Shown piece after piece: positions 9,375-20,805 of a stretch of DNA of 64,000 bases; within the stretch, counting starts at the first letter, position 1; every line of letters starts with the position of its first letter. A model generated the notes under the pieces. The model was not told the origin of the DNA. It saw nothing but the letters and a program-made list of their open reading frames with translations, and made no database searches. Source of the DNA: Nemertoderma westbladi (taxonomy: Eukaryota; Xenacoelomorpha; Nemertodermatida; Nemertodermatidae); assembly GCA_032718475.1 (NCBI GenBank), contig JAUCBJ010008047.1, positions 1-64,000 on the forward strand, read 5' to 3'. Position numbers and translations under genes: made by a program.

Positions 9375-10705
9375 ATGACGGAGTTGATAGAAGATGGTCT
9401 TGGTATCGGGGAACGATATATTCTACTTTCAAACGTTTGTTGATAGCTTGATACGCGGTGATACTAGTCCAACTACTACGAAGGATGATGGTCGTTATAT
9501 CGAACCGCCAATGTCCCAAGAGCAGCTCACGCGTGAGTTGGACTATAAGAAATTCACCGCTCGATATACGCAGCGTAATGGTACGTATATGGGCTTCTTA
9601 ACTACTGGTCATTCTATCAATTTACACAATACGGACTATGTCGACTATATATCCTGCCCAGAGGAGTCGGAACCATAAGCTGAAATTCGAATGCGAAAAT
9701 TCTATTCGAAATCGGCTCGAAAGAAAAGACATTAAAGAAACAAATAAACGCGGTAACTCCAACATATATTTGGAATTCTTGATAGAAGCATTGTAACAAC
9801 AAATAAATATCATCCGCGTTTCCCCTACCAAACGTGCGTCTTTGGTATTATTACGGTAAATGCCCTAGATCCAGCCAATAAACGGAAAGACATAAACATC
9901 CACGGAAACGTTGTGATAAACACAGTTGTGTTCGTTATATTTACTGGAGTTTCGAGCGAAACTTGTTTGACGTATCACCTATGCTCACTCGGCTCTAACG
10001 ATCCTAGAGTAAACCTACGATCAGAGTCCCGGAATACTCGGTCAAACCTCCTCATTCCTTAGTTGGACCTCAGACCTGCGATCCTGGTGGTGTCGCGGAT
10101 CCTCGCGGACTGTATTCACTGTTCAAAGATCTAGTGCTACCCTAACAATTAATCGGTAACACTCCGACAGTGATTTCTAGCTAGCCGCCCATCTTACCTA
10201 GCCGGATTGTGACGCGGACACCTAATATCACTATCCAACCGTATGGTCGTCCACGTTTAATGCGATACAACCCCTCATCAAGATGAAGGAGAGCGTTGTA
10301 CGAAACGAGTTAAACGCTATTCTATAAAGATCAAAAAGGAAACCTGCGTTTGTTCAGATAAACGTAAGTTATAATAGTAAGTCCAATCGATAAACGAATT
10401 GGCCTTATCTCAGTTCGATTGGGAAACCTCGAATCTCAAAGAAGATATCAAGCTTAGAAAACCCTATTCTCTGCGAGAGTTTTGGACGAACGTATCCCAT
10501 GACAAGCGGAGGAAAATCAGCTCGAGGAGAAGCATATCGAAATGGACGAGACACCGACCGTAAACCCAAACCTTTTAATGCAATCATATTGCACCCTTCA
10601 CCCAGGAGTTATGGCCCTCCTAGTAAAGTGGCTCCCCCCAAAGAGAAAAGGACTCTGGCTAGCCTCAAGAAACTGCGTAAACGCCGTCCGCGCAAGAAAG
10701 ACTAA
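9375..10705 (+). pseudogene. Third ORF (zinc-knuckle protein) of BEL element A, frameshifted
   Basis: The ATG at 9375 begins MTELIEDGLGIGERY, which matches B's third ORF start (28496). The frame breaks near 9420 and continues in another frame with YIEPPMSQEQLTRELDYKKF up to a stop near 9678. Further decayed homology runs through 9830-10260 and the C-terminus is recognisable at about 10640-10705 as the basic tail KKLRKRRPRKKD. In B and C the intact family members have CCHC zinc knuckles in the middle; here the matching region is too broken to read. The gene sits where env lies in retroviruses, but nothing suggests a signal peptide or membrane anchor. Confidence 0.75.
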
Positions 10706-10773
10706 CTGTTTAGAGTATTTTTATATTTTAGAAACTGTGATTTTGTATATTTTATAGACTTAAATCCCATTTT

Positions 10774-10783
10774 CTGGGAGCGG
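10774..10783 (+). other. Polypurine tract before the 3' LTR of element A
   Basis: CTGGGAGCGG lies directly before the LTR start TGTAAAAGC at 10784. The same GGAGCGG core precedes the 3' LTRs of B (26826-26835, minus strand) and C (60586-60595). In LTR retrotransposons this position primes plus-strand DNA synthesis. Confidence 0.7.
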
Positions 10784-11874
10784 TGTAAAAGCTTTTGTGG
10801 GATAACTGATTCGTTTGCCTTGTTGGCCAGTTCCCCCCCAGTCGCTAAGAATACTCTCAAAGTGATCTACAGCTAAAAATAGTGCAAGTTACCAGCTTAT
10901 TGGCTGATTTGCTGTACGCAGGCATCTGGGCTCTGTTTAATCGGCCACCAAGCCTAGGGAGGTTGCGTCATAGCCTTGTTTTTGTATCTCCCAATAGAAT
11001 TTGAGTTAGCCTTGATTTTGACCTATCACAGAGCTGCTGAACTGAAAATTTCCTATCTCACTGCTCTTTCTCTGTGTTGAACGGGAGCTTCATGGAATAA
11101 GGGAGTTGGTATCCTCGTATAGAGCAGTAGTCACGAGTTTTACAAAGCCACGAAAGAACGGCTTTTAAATATCAAAACAAACTGGCACGATTGATCTGTG
11201 AATACTGCATACTGCTATTTGTTGTCGGTTATTCATTATATTTGTTGATGAATTATTATATTGGAATAACGAGAAATAACCCCGACACCCAATATTCTTG
11301 ATATACCGAAGGTAAGAGAGAAAGGTTACCAATAACGATTGTGACTTATGTTAAAGTGGTTTGAAGTGAATCTAATGTTATTTGATAGACCCTACATGAG
11401 TCAGTCTGTGTTCCTTTTATATGTGATTAAAATCATTGAAGATTGGCAGATTAGTGTGCAGTATTGTGCAGCATTGCGTATGAGCGAGTCTGTTAAAGAA
11501 GCAATTCCTAAAGAATGCGCCATATATGTGAATTATAATTAAGCCATATCGTTGTGAGTAGTTTAAGTCATAACTCTGTTTATATAGATAAAGCGCCACG
11601 TCCTAAAGGAACTGTTAATATTCCCGAAGGTGAATAATATTGTCAGAGATTATATAATACTGTCAGTCGAATAATACATTAAGCTTACATAGCAATAAAA
11701 TTAAACCGTCGAACCCAATCTCCCGGGAATATCCAGCGGGTGAATGGTCGCGCACGGATTGGTTTCGACTAGTGTAGTGAATCAAATACTTGTCATAGGC
11801 TAAAAAGCGATTTAATATCTAGAAGACATCTTAATTTGGCGGGTTAAACTGCCAAAGGTCTGAAAGCGCGAACA
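10784..11874 (+). mobile_element. 3' LTR of BEL element A
   Basis: Starts TGTAAAAGCTTTTG and ends AAAGCGCGAACA, giving TGT...ACA ends, and is the inverted counterpart of Z's LTR. It shares the long U3 variant with Z (the ~80-bp block absent from B) but is shorter overall because of internal deletions. The first bases beyond it are AGGTT (11875-11879), a candidate 5-bp target duplication that cannot be checked because the 5' LTR is outside the window. Confidence 0.85.
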
Positions 11875-11904
11875 AGGTTCCACTACTTACACTATTACAC
11901 TATT

Positions 11905-12070
11905 TACTAGGTTCCACCTTGGTGTAGTGGTTGCTTTGAATTCACATCTCCTGTACGTCGTGGTTTCGATCCTCACATGGGCCAGGGCAGTTTTCGTTTC
12001 GGCACGAATGCTTTAAACGACCAGCCAGGTCACATCTCTGCCTTGCATCCTTAAGTGGTAGCTAGCGTTT
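11905..12070 (+). repeat. tRNA-derived repeat (SINE-like)
   Basis: TGGTGTAGTGGTTGC near 11919 fits a Pol III A box, and TGGTTTCGATCCTC near 11960 resembles a B box with one extra T. The spacing is tRNA-like. The following sequence has no further recognised structure. I see no second copy in the window, so boundaries are uncertain. This looks like a decayed tRNA or SINE head, not a working tRNA. Confidence 0.4.
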
Positions 12071-12073
12071 CAC

Positions 12074-12720
12074 CTACAAGATGTGTGTCTTTTGTATTAT
12101 TGTGATGAATGCCATAGAACCAATCAACAAACGGAACGCTATAAGCACCCATGGAGACTTTGCGCTAAACTTAGTTTCATATGCTATACTTACGGGAGTT
12201 TTGAGCAAAATCTGTTCGACGTGCAACCCATGATCGCTCGACTCAAACGATCCTTAAGTAATCCTATGATCAGAGTTCCTGAATACTTGGTCAGACCCCC
12301 TCGCCCCTCGATGTGACCTCAAACTCTCGATCCTAAAAGTATAACTGACCCTCCTGAGTTATACTCATTTTTTAAAGATCTGGTTCTACCCAAACAACTA
12401 ATTGGTGGCATTTCAGCTGTTGGTTCCTTGGGATATTAGCCCTACATACCTAGCCGGATTGGGACATATGATCTCCCCATTCAACCCGTATAATTGGCCT
12501 GGTTTGGCACCAATCCAACATGTTACTGAAGTGGAAGAAAGTGTAGTGCAGAATGCACTTGAAGCGATCCATCAAAAGATTAGAAAGGGAACCGACGATG
12601 TCTTAGACAAACGTAAATTACATCAACAGGTACAAGCTGTGAGATAACTGTCTTTACCTCTCGGTTCGATCGAGAAATTGAAGAGTAGAATCAGCTAGAG
12701 GAGAAACATATCATAATAAG
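12074..12720 (+). pseudogene. Relic of a third ORF from another BEL copy
   Basis: A readable stretch from 12083 contains YCDECHRTNQQTERYKHPW, clearly related to B's YCDECPRPNQQTEGHKRP (about 27830). Further on, blocks at 12240-12660 match A's decayed third ORF (10000-10440) at nucleotide level. No gag, pol or LTR accompanies it, and it lies outside A's 3' LTR, so it is a remnant of an older insertion. Both cysteines of the CDEC pair survive. Confidence 0.65.
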
Positions 12721-12789
12721 AAAGTCATAAATGTATGCAGTTTCCCCGGGGCGCGGGTGTTCGCGGGCAGTCTCCTTCGGGAGGCTGTA

Positions 12790-13135
12790 ACTTCCTCTTA
12801 CATCATCCTCTTCCTCCAATCATTGTGACCATGGTCACTGTAACGCTGAAGGAATGAGTAATGACGCGAAAGGAAAATAACCATCCATCATAGTTTCTTA
12901 TTGATACTACCATTCCATCTCTTCCATCATCCTCTCTCTCTACCCAATGCAACCGGAACGAGTGGAGCGTTGAAAGAGAAAGAACCATCCATCACAGTAT
13001 CTTTTGATACTACCATGCCATATCCTCTTCCCTCATCCATCTTCTCTACCCAGCGCACTTGGAGCTTCTGTGGATAAATATCGACCAATCATAGCACTAT
13101 CGTGGTGCTAATGCATCGTCTTCCATATACCTCCC
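12790..13135 (+). repeat. Three degenerate ~115-bp tandem repeats
   Basis: Each unit contains CATCATCCTCTTCC-like, ACCATCCATCA-like and TTGATACTACCATNCCAT blocks, at about 12800, 12925 and 13030. Divergence is high. Nothing else is recognised from 13136 to 13700 except an imperfect run of AGATCTRTAG units at 13707-13747. Confidence 0.5.
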
Positions 13136-13754
13136 CACTCCTTTACTGTCCTGGCAGTCTTCCATCTGGATGTTTATATTGGTGTCCCTGAACTCCACTT
13201 AATTTATCAACGCGTTGATATATTTCAGCACCACCTCCTTATCCTCCCTCCAGATGATTGGATGATAAACAAACAACCAACTTCCTCATCATCCGGTTAA
13301 AAGGCTTCATCGTTGTCACTAACAGTATCATCAGTATACTTATTGACAGCGCCTGGAGTGGTTTATAGTTTTATGAGCATTCTTCTCCATCCTTCCTTGG
13401 CCATTTGCACCATATTCGAAAATACTGCACTTTCCGAATGGTTAGCTGATGTGTGCATTCGAACCATACGTTCCCATCCCCTTATCCTGGGAACTAAACT
13501 TGCTAAATTAGATGAATATAACAAATTCATCCGATTTGAATTTTTCAGGTGTTTTCTGACTCCGTTTCGGAACGTTGATAGTCAGTTTAAAGGTCGCGCA
13601 CTGACCAAGCTCAGCCTGTAGACTCCACCACTGAGAAACTTGATAGTGCTCGATTCGCTATCTTTAAATATATATGCATGCATACAAAATATGCATTCTG
13701 CCATTCTATATAGATCTATAGATCTGTAGATCTGATTCTGTAGATCCTTTGAGA

Positions 13755-14109
13755 AGAATGACTACCTCCGTAGAAATCCTACAGACTGAAGAGGAACCTG
13801 CCTGTTTGGAGGCAGATGAAATCCAACCAATGACTCCTAGGAGCAATCACACGCTGGAGTGGTATGAAGTACCTCAACGTCTTACCACTTATGACTTAGT
13901 CGGTCTATTTATCTCCGGAAAAATCAGAAGAAAGGTGCATGATGGATGCAAACTTTAGAATAATCCTACGATCTGAGGAGTTTCGTGGTGGCGATCTGAT
14001 AGTAACCCAATCTGGCCATGTTGTAAAGAAAATGGCACCCAGAGCGGGTGGGAACCCAGGGGTGAACGGTTCAGATGAAGCTGGACATCAGGCCGCAGGC
14101 GAGCACTAG
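13755..14109 (+). pseudogene. Possible upstream coding remnant of the LINE
   Basis: Two short overlapping open stretches (13755-13958 and 13942-14109) precede the endonuclease. The first contains TLEWYEVPQRLTTYDLVGLF, which reads like real protein, and the second continues as MDANFRIILRSEEFRGGDLI. Both run in the same direction as the LINE. I do not recognise a domain. Assignment to the LINE rests on position only. Confidence 0.4.
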
Positions 14110-14145
14110 GACTCTAGCCCCCCGCCCCGGCAGCATTTAAAGACT

Positions 14146-14769
14146 GTGTCGCTTGGATGCTGGAACATAAATGTCTGGACTCAATCTAACTGTGAATTGC
14201 GACAGGCTGTTACTTTAGGTGAGGAACTTGACATAGTTATTATTTGTGAAACATTTATTGATGATAACACAGATCTCTCATTTAGTAATTATAAGTGGAT
14301 TGGTAAGGCTCGCTCTACAATACGTAAGAAGGCTAAGAGGTTATCGGGGGGTATATGTATTTTCATAAAGAAGTCAATTTTGAACGATTTTAATGTCAAC
14401 TTAGTTGATACTGATATAGATGGAAAGTTAATCATTAATAATTGAGTCTTTAGTAAATGATTTTTCGTTAATGGTTTGTGGTTGCTACAGTATATTCCTC
14501 CTGAGAACTCGGTGTATGGCCGTAACGTAGATGAATTTTACCAGGTTCTATTGTCCCATATATATTCTAAGTGCGACTTAGAATATCAGGTTATATGTTT
14601 AGGTGACCTTAATGGTAGAACCGAGGATCATAGTGATCTTTTAGATGGTATTGATTCTGATTTACCGACACGTGTTAATATTGATAAAGAGATTCATAGA
14701 CATGGCAAGGCATTACTAGATTTTTGTATCTATAGTAATCTTTGTATTTTAAATGGTAGAGGGTCATAT
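14146..14769 (+). pseudogene. LINE apurinic/apyrimidinic-type endonuclease, N-terminal part
   Basis: The reading begins MSLGCWNINVWTQSN, typical of an APE-like endonuclease start. It continues with DIVIICETFIDD, which contains the catalytic-type E of the ExF/ET motif, up to a stop near 14445. Another frame carries the next part, including VICLGDLNGRTEDH (the GDxN motif). The segment ends at the piggyBac-type insertion at 14770. The endonuclease would nick target DNA for target-primed reverse transcription. The frameshift and insertion make it non-functional. Confidence 0.75.
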
Positions 14770-14773
14770 TTAA

Positions 14774-16356
14774 CCCTATTAAACCCGGGGGGGGGGGGGG
14801 GGGGGTCAATATGATCCGCCCCGTGGTTTTTTTATTATAATTCTGAAACAAACACAGTTGGGAATCTGAAATTTTAGGACTTTTCCTAAAAATCTATTGT
14901 CTTCCTAGTAGTGAAAACCGTTTTTAAAAATATTTGGTACTTTTCGAGTTATAGCACCATTTTTTAACCCTAATTTTGGCACTTTTTTTGAGGCGTTTTT
15001 TGAAAATTACATTTCATTAAATATGAATTGTAACATCTCTATTTTTGATTTACACCGGTTTTTTGGTGTTAGAAATTGGATGGAATTCATATAAATTGAT
15101 TTAGAAATTTCAAACTTGTTTTTTCGGTGGGTGCCAAATTTTGGTGCCAGCACCAAATTTTGAAATAAGTCAATTTTGTAAATTGATTGTTTGAAACTTG
15201 TTTTTTACGCAATTGAGGTTTTTTGGGGTTCTGGATTCGATGAAATATATACGAGTTGCACCAAGCGTATCAAACTTGTATTTTTCGGTGCTGTGTGCAA
15301 ATTTTGGTGCTAGCACGAAATTTTGAAAATCCATTCAATAGATAAAATTGCTTGTGACAATTTATTTCTTGCGTTTTAGAGGTTTATGGCTGTTCTGAAT
15401 TCAATGGAAAATATAATTATCGAACTAGACATCTCAAACTTGTATTTTTCGGATGTGGGTGCAAAATGTGGTGCTAGCACCAAATTTTGAAAACTATCAA
15501 ATATATCAATTGATTGTGTCACCTTGTTTCTTGCGTTATACGGGTTTGTGATGGTTCTGAATTCAATGGAATCAGTAAAAATTTCATAAGAGTTCTCAAA
15601 CTTGTATTTTTCGCCGGTGGGTGAAAATTGTTGTGCCAGCAGCAAATTTTGGAAAATATGCAAATTGATAAGTAGATAGTATCACCTTGTTTCTTGCGTT
15701 ATACGGGTTTATGAGGGTCCTGAATCCGATGGAATCAATAAAAACAGCACTGGACATCGCAAACTTCTACTTTTTGGAGATGGGTACGAAATTTGGTGCT
15801 AGCACCAAAATTTCCCAAATTACGCCGAAAAATACAAGTAGCAATGATCTGGCATATTAGAAATGTATTCCATTAGAATCAGCGCCCTCGAAAACCTGAA
15901 AATGTGAATTTATAGCATCGTATAAGTGAATTAAAAATTTTGTGTTCTAACTGAAAAGTGCTGGTTACTTGTTTTTTTCATTTTTTTCCTACGCAGAGAG
16001 GACTAAACAGCCCTTTATAGTATATATATCATTTTTAAATATTTTCCAATGTATTTTGCGCCCCAGAAAACCTGTATTGAAAAACAATCACAATCATCTC
16101 AACAACCGAAAAATGTAACTTTCAAATTTTGTGAAAATTGTGCACTACTTGTAATTTTGGTGCTGCAATATAACCACCCCAGTACATTTTTTCGAAAATT
16201 TTTTTTTTCGGTCGGATCCAGACAAGTGATACCTACGTACAAACAAAAAATCAGACGTTTTCGTAAATATTTGTAGATTTTAGAGGGGGGGTCAATATGA
16301 CCCCCCCCCCCCCCCCCGGTATTTGTACAACATTTTATTGCCCGGTACTAATAGGG
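14774..16356. mobile_element. piggyBac-like non-autonomous transposon, copy 1
   Basis: Flanked by TTAA on both sides (14770-14773 and 16357-16360), with termini CCCTATTA...TAATAGGG. TTAA duplication and CCC-T starts are hallmarks of piggyBac. Subterminal G and C homopolymer tracts flank a TCAATATGA core at both ends. The interior is non-coding and holds five ~163-bp tandem repeats. It is inserted in the LINE, whose reading resumes directly after the right TTAA. No transposase is encoded. Confidence 0.8.
15111..15800. repeat. Five ~163-bp tandem repeats with GGTGCTAGCACC palindrome
   Basis: CAAACTTGT-type starts occur at 15111, 15271, 15434, 15597 and 15760, spaced 160-163 bp. Each unit has a TTTTTCGG block, a GGTGCTAGCACC-like palindrome and AAATTTTGAAA. 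The same units occur in copy 2 (about 44127-45400). Confidence 0.8.
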
Positions 16357-16360
16357 TTAA

Positions 16361-17845
16361 GAGGGCTATATTTAATGATTATACTTGTACTAATAGTAGG
16401 GGATGCTCAGTAGTTGTCTACATACTTACCAGTTCATCGGAATTTGATAGATGCATTGATTTTAATATTTTATCCAGTGTACAATGTGCTGACAAACATA
16501 ACTGTGTGCGACTGATTAGTGGTCAATCTAGACTACCGGATCATGCTCTATTAAGATAGCTACAAATAATGTGGGCGTGTGTACTGCTGATAGTGGCTCG
16601 ACTCATGCAACTTGTAAAACTAGTGATAGCTGTATTTTTAAACTTAAAAAATTTCGATTTGATTCAGTGCCAGTTAACATTTTAAATAATTATTTTGCCT
16701 GGGGTGCCATAGAGATAATTTGTAATAAGCTTGAAAGTGTAAACTCTGAGCGAGATATGATGGATGAAATCTTTTCAAATATTTGTGAACTTATTATTGG
16801 TGAATGTGAAACTATTTAAAACCTATAAATTCTGCTGGAACTGATTAAAAAATTTAAATATCATAAACCATACTGGGATGAGCAGCTGACTAATCTGTGG
16901 AAAATCTTTCATGAAAACGTAAAGAATTTGAAATGAGTAAAAAGGGGAACATGGGAACAGGGATTTGCAGAGCGCGGTAAATAAATCCCAGCATGTATTT
17001 GATAAAGAATTGCGACGGAAGAAGCGGTCATATCAATCACAAGTTGCGAATAAACTCGATTCCTTGAATGTGTGTAACCCGAAAATATTTTGGAATCAAA
17101 TAAAGTTACTAGGACCTAAAAGTTATAACAGAATTACGCTCGAAGTAATCAATGATAATGGCCAGACGTGTATTGACCTACCGGACGTTTTAAATACATG
17201 GAACGTTGAGCTGATGAGTTCAATGGTTTACTAAATCGTGTGCTCCCCGATTACGCAGATAATGACTTCTTCAGTGAGGTGATGCTTAGATAAACCGAGT
17301 TGTCATGGATAATGGAAAGTCCGTTATATGAGCGAGACTCAATGTTGAATAGACCGTTTGACATGAGCGAGATAGAGCAAGCAGTTGGAAAATTGAAGTT
17401 AAACAAAAGTGGTATTGATGGGATTCCGAATGAAATTCTCCGCTTGCCGAGTTTGTTGCCTTTGTTATGCCAACTATTTAATAAGATTTTAGATACTGGT
17501 TGTATACCTTCTATGTGGTTGCAAGCACTCATAAAACCTGTGTATAAGTCTGAATGCAAGTATGTACCGTTGAATTATCGTGGAATTAGCCTTCTACCAT
17601 GTATCAGTAATTTATTCACAAGTATGCTAAATTCTAGAATAAGTGCATGTTGTAATAAATTTAATATATGCAGTGACGAGCAGTGCGGTTTTCGTGAGGG
17701 AAGGTCATGTATGGATAATATATACTCACTAGATTCTATTATAGTTAGTTGGCGAAGAGTAACAGGTCAGTCAACGTTTGTAGCCTTTGTTGACTTTAAG
17801 AAGGCCTTTGATTGTGTAAATCGGGATCTCTTGGTGGGAAGAAAC
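16361..17845 (+). pseudogene. LINE endonuclease end and reverse transcriptase, truncated
   Basis: After the insertion the text resumes with RAIFNDYTCTNSRGCSVVVY and RLPDHALLR, the end of the endonuclease. A linker follows (about 16965-17234), then RT from about 17300. It shows PLNYRGISLLPCISNLF, EQCGFREGRSCMDNIY and motif A FVDFKKAFDCVNRDLL. Stops or frameshifts lie at about 16559, 16819, 17234 and 17300. The sequence departs from the LINE just after motif A at about 17845, so the YxDD active site and thumb are missing. The family resembles Jockey/CR1-type LINEs, but I cannot assign the clade. Confidence 0.8.
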
Positions 17846-17876
17846 ATTTTTTAAAAACATTAAATTTCATTAACGT

Positions 17877-18500
17877 GATTGATACCCACTAGACTATGTG
17901 ACCAAGTGAATTTGAAATTTTCGAGTGACTATTTTTAAACATCAATAACTTCGGTTCTACTGGGCCGTTTGATCTGAAACTTTTTTCTTTGGATAGAGGA
18001 TAGATTGTAGTGTGTGAATTAGGATACAACTTGGGAAAAGGCGCATGTGCACTTAGTGCAAAATGCACTTAAATAGTGCACATTTTTTAGATAATTCAAA
18101 CACTATTATTTCAAGTTCTATACATCCTAGAATGTTATTTTTTGGGTTAAAATGTAGTTTGGAGTGATTTCTAACTATAATCTTAACATAATTGTTTATT
18201 TTTATGTATATAAAGTGACTTAAAATGTCCGGTAAATGGTCCAAAATCGCAAATGTCGCGATTTTTTGACACTTTTAGCGACTGACACTTGATCATGCAC
18301 CATCGTAGATCGGTAGAGGATAGACATAAGTGTGTTAAATAGGAACCACCTTTAGGATCCGCTGAAGTGCACTTGTGCAAATATGTGTGCAAATGTGCAA
18401 TTTTTTTAATAAGGTCAAATGGTGTATTATTGGGTTCTTTTCGTTGCAGATAGTTTATTTTCATATTAATATGTTGTTTGGACCTTACTGAGCGCATTGG
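17877..18500. repeat. Unclassified interspersed repeat R1, copy 1
   Basis: From ACCACTAGAC or ACCCACTAGAC onward, this matches 20806-21276 over about 400 bp. Shared blocks include GTGACTATTTTTAAAC, GGCCGTTTGATCTGAAACTT and ATGTGCACTTAGTGCAAAAT. The copy continues past the point where copy 2 ends, and it contains a weak internal repeat (GGATAGAGGATAG... and GGTAGAGGATAGA...). There is no coding signal. From 18501 to 19900 I see only AT-rich DNA, with an imperfect inverted repeat around 18705-18765 and a C homopolymer near 19730. Confidence 0.65.
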
Positions 18501-19911
18501 GAGTATGTGTACACATAACCGGTCCTTATAAGGGTTCGATTTGTTAAATTAATAAAAAAATAAGGTTGAAATATTCTAAAAAACCAGTGTGATCTTAAAT
18601 GAACTTTAAACAATAAATAGAGATCAGATAACAAATGGACCACACAATTTATTAACAAACTCGCACCTTTTCGGACTTATCTCTTCAATTTTATTCAACA
18701 GTGGATATTTGGGGGAAGTTAGAGAACTCCATTTATGCAGTGATTCTAACTTCCTTCCCCCTTCGTAATATAATATACCAAAGGCACATTCTTTGGAGGA
18801 CCTGTTGTTTACTATGTAGACTTTGTTCAACCTAAACAACTTAAGTCAGATTAACAATATCATCCTGTAAAATTTCTAAGCAATTAGTGGTATGAATAAT
18901 GCTGATCTTCGAACTATGGTTCTGTAATTAAATTTTATTAATTCAACATCTATAGGGATTTACCAGTGAAAGAAACCTAGAATCCATTATCACAATATAA
19001 CAGTATCAATAACCATATCTATTCTATGTAGATCATAATAGAGACGTCTAGCTCGAAAACTACTTAACTTACGGGAGATTTGTTTACACAAAATTATTGT
19101 GCGTTAAATTATCTATCTAACAGCGTTAGTTACAGCGCGTAGCTAATATACAACTGGAGCGGCAGACGATCGTGTGAAATATTATATTTATAAGAAAGGG
19201 ACGAAAAAATTTTTTCTTAATAAATCGCTACTCTATTATAATTGAGCTTTTTGCGCCAAAACTACCTGTAAAATATAGAAAATTAACTCCGCTATCATTT
19301 TTCTTAACACTTATAATTAAAATTACGAATTTTAAGGGTCAAAAAATATCGCATAATTTTTGCCCTTTTTTTCATTTTTTTTGGGGCCAAAAATGACCCC
19401 CTCTCTAAAGATAGAAAAAAAAATTACGGCAAAGAATATACCAATTTTATTGAATTTGGACAACCAGAACCGAAGTTAGAGCGATTTTAGTGAATAAATA
19501 AAAATATTTTTTTTTTGCAAAAAATTAAGAATGGTCAATATTGGATATCGTACCCGCGAACTTAGGTATCACTAACACGTTCGTGGGGCCTTCGCGCAGG
19601 ACAAGGTCCCGTTATGAGATACAAATTAAAACTGAGCGACTGTATCACAAAATCAGTATTTGAGAAATTTAACCATACCGACAATCAATCAAAGAAAGGG
19701 GGACAGTACGTGTTCAGCCCTTTTAATCTGCCCCCCCCCCCCTTCCTACCAACCAATACATAACCACGACATCTACCACCCAAGGGGAGGAAGGGTAGCA
19801 CAAACTTATTTCCAATCACACGTTCAATATGCGAAGCCATGATGTGGTTTATAGGAAATATCAAGAATTCGAGAAAATCGAGAATACGAGAAACTTGATC
19901 GAAATACCTGC

Positions 19912-20311
19912 TCATCCCAGTATCCGTCCGTAGTCACCGGACAGCTGCGGTTTATTCCCGTAGAACAGTAGAATTCCCGCAGCTTCCGACCCAATTCGAC
20001 AACGAATTCGCATAACACTTTCGCGTGGCAGAGAACGTAATCCGGTACGATACACGTCTGCCAGACTTTCAACAATTTCCCCCAGGCGATCCCAGGATCT
20101 GGCTGTCCGGGCCTCCGCTAAATCCAAATCGCAATCCTCGTCGATTCGTCCAGTCGTCGACGTAAGTCGGACTCTTCCCACCGCACTCCAAGGTGGGTGG
20201 CCTGAGTGAGGCATGAGGAACTTGGCAGCGGCCCGCATTACGATCCGACCAACTGCCGCATTTGGCATTCCCAGTGTAGTAGGCCCTAAATATAATCTTA
20301 CTGACAAGCAA
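19912..20311 (-). other. Unrecognised open reading frames, possible gene fragment
   Basis: A 131-codon minus-strand ORF (20307-19912) overlaps an 80-codon ORF in another frame. The region is richer in GC than its surroundings, unlike the neighbouring transposon debris. The longer ORF includes DCDLDLAEARTARSWDRLGE and looks protein-like, but I recognise no domain. It may be a captured exon or part of an unknown mobile element. From 20312 to 20805 nothing is recognised. Confidence 0.25.
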
Positions 20312-20805
20312 GCAATTCCGTAGTATTTATTCCTCAGTTAATCGCATCTTGATGCCACTCGGCTGCTCGGGTCCAGATACACCGGACTGTCGGAAGCTGC
20401 TTAGATGAAGAAGTTGTTAAGATGGCCTTGCCAACGACCTGAAGACCGTACTGGTAACTCTGTACCACTGTAACAGTTAACAGTACCGGTACCGTACTGT
20501 AATCCTGTAATCTCCTAGCAACCAGCTGATGCCAAGCCTAATAATTTTTGGGTAGATTAATTTATTATAAATGTAAGACAGTTACACAGATGCTGCATGA
20601 AGACCCCATGCAAATTCAACTTGGAAAATTTCTAAACTTTGGCCAGACTACATGTTACATGTTACAAATTTCATTAACATTTGGCTGAGTTATTAACGTT
20701 TAAAATTGGACACAACAGAAACAGATCGACAGAGCAACAGACACACCGATTGAGTTAGTGGTACCTGTATGCTAAGCTCGCTTACTTTCGTCGCTCGCCC
20801 CACAT

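Larger units (their letters stand above)
1451..11874 (+). mobile_element. BEL/Pao element A, internally deleted and non-autonomous
   Basis: Plus-strand BEL/Pao copy of the same family as B. In order it has a leader (from 1451; the 5' LTR is displaced off-window by Z), a 1495-codon gag-protease ORF with remnants of pol, a 1.66 kb spacer, a decayed third ORF, a purine tract and a 3' LTR. Compared with B it lacks about 170 codons near the gag start, the RT and most of RNase H, and the integrase, yet the main ORF stays open across every junction. It cannot make its own RT or integrase and would need enzymes from a relative. Confidence 0.85.
13755..17845 (+). mobile_element. Non-LTR retrotransposon (LINE) relic, split and 3'-truncated
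   Basis: Three coding remnants lie in order: an upstream segment (13755-14109), an endonuclease segment (14146-14769) and, after a 1.6 kb transposon insertion, the rest of the endonuclease and the RT (16361-17845). The frame changes several times. The RT stops after its motif A, so the catalytic YxDD region and the 3' end are missing. The piggyBac-type insertion lies within the coding region, so the LINE is the older element. Confidence 0.8.

Noticed and set aside
13313-13621. 102-codon plus-strand ORF as a host gene
   Set aside because: No recognisable domain or neighbouring gene structure; composition is like random AT-rich sequence.
19720-19745. C homopolymer as a transposon end like the piggyBac copies
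   Set aside because: No TTAA, CCCTATTA or TCAATATGA nearby; it is a simple homopolymer.
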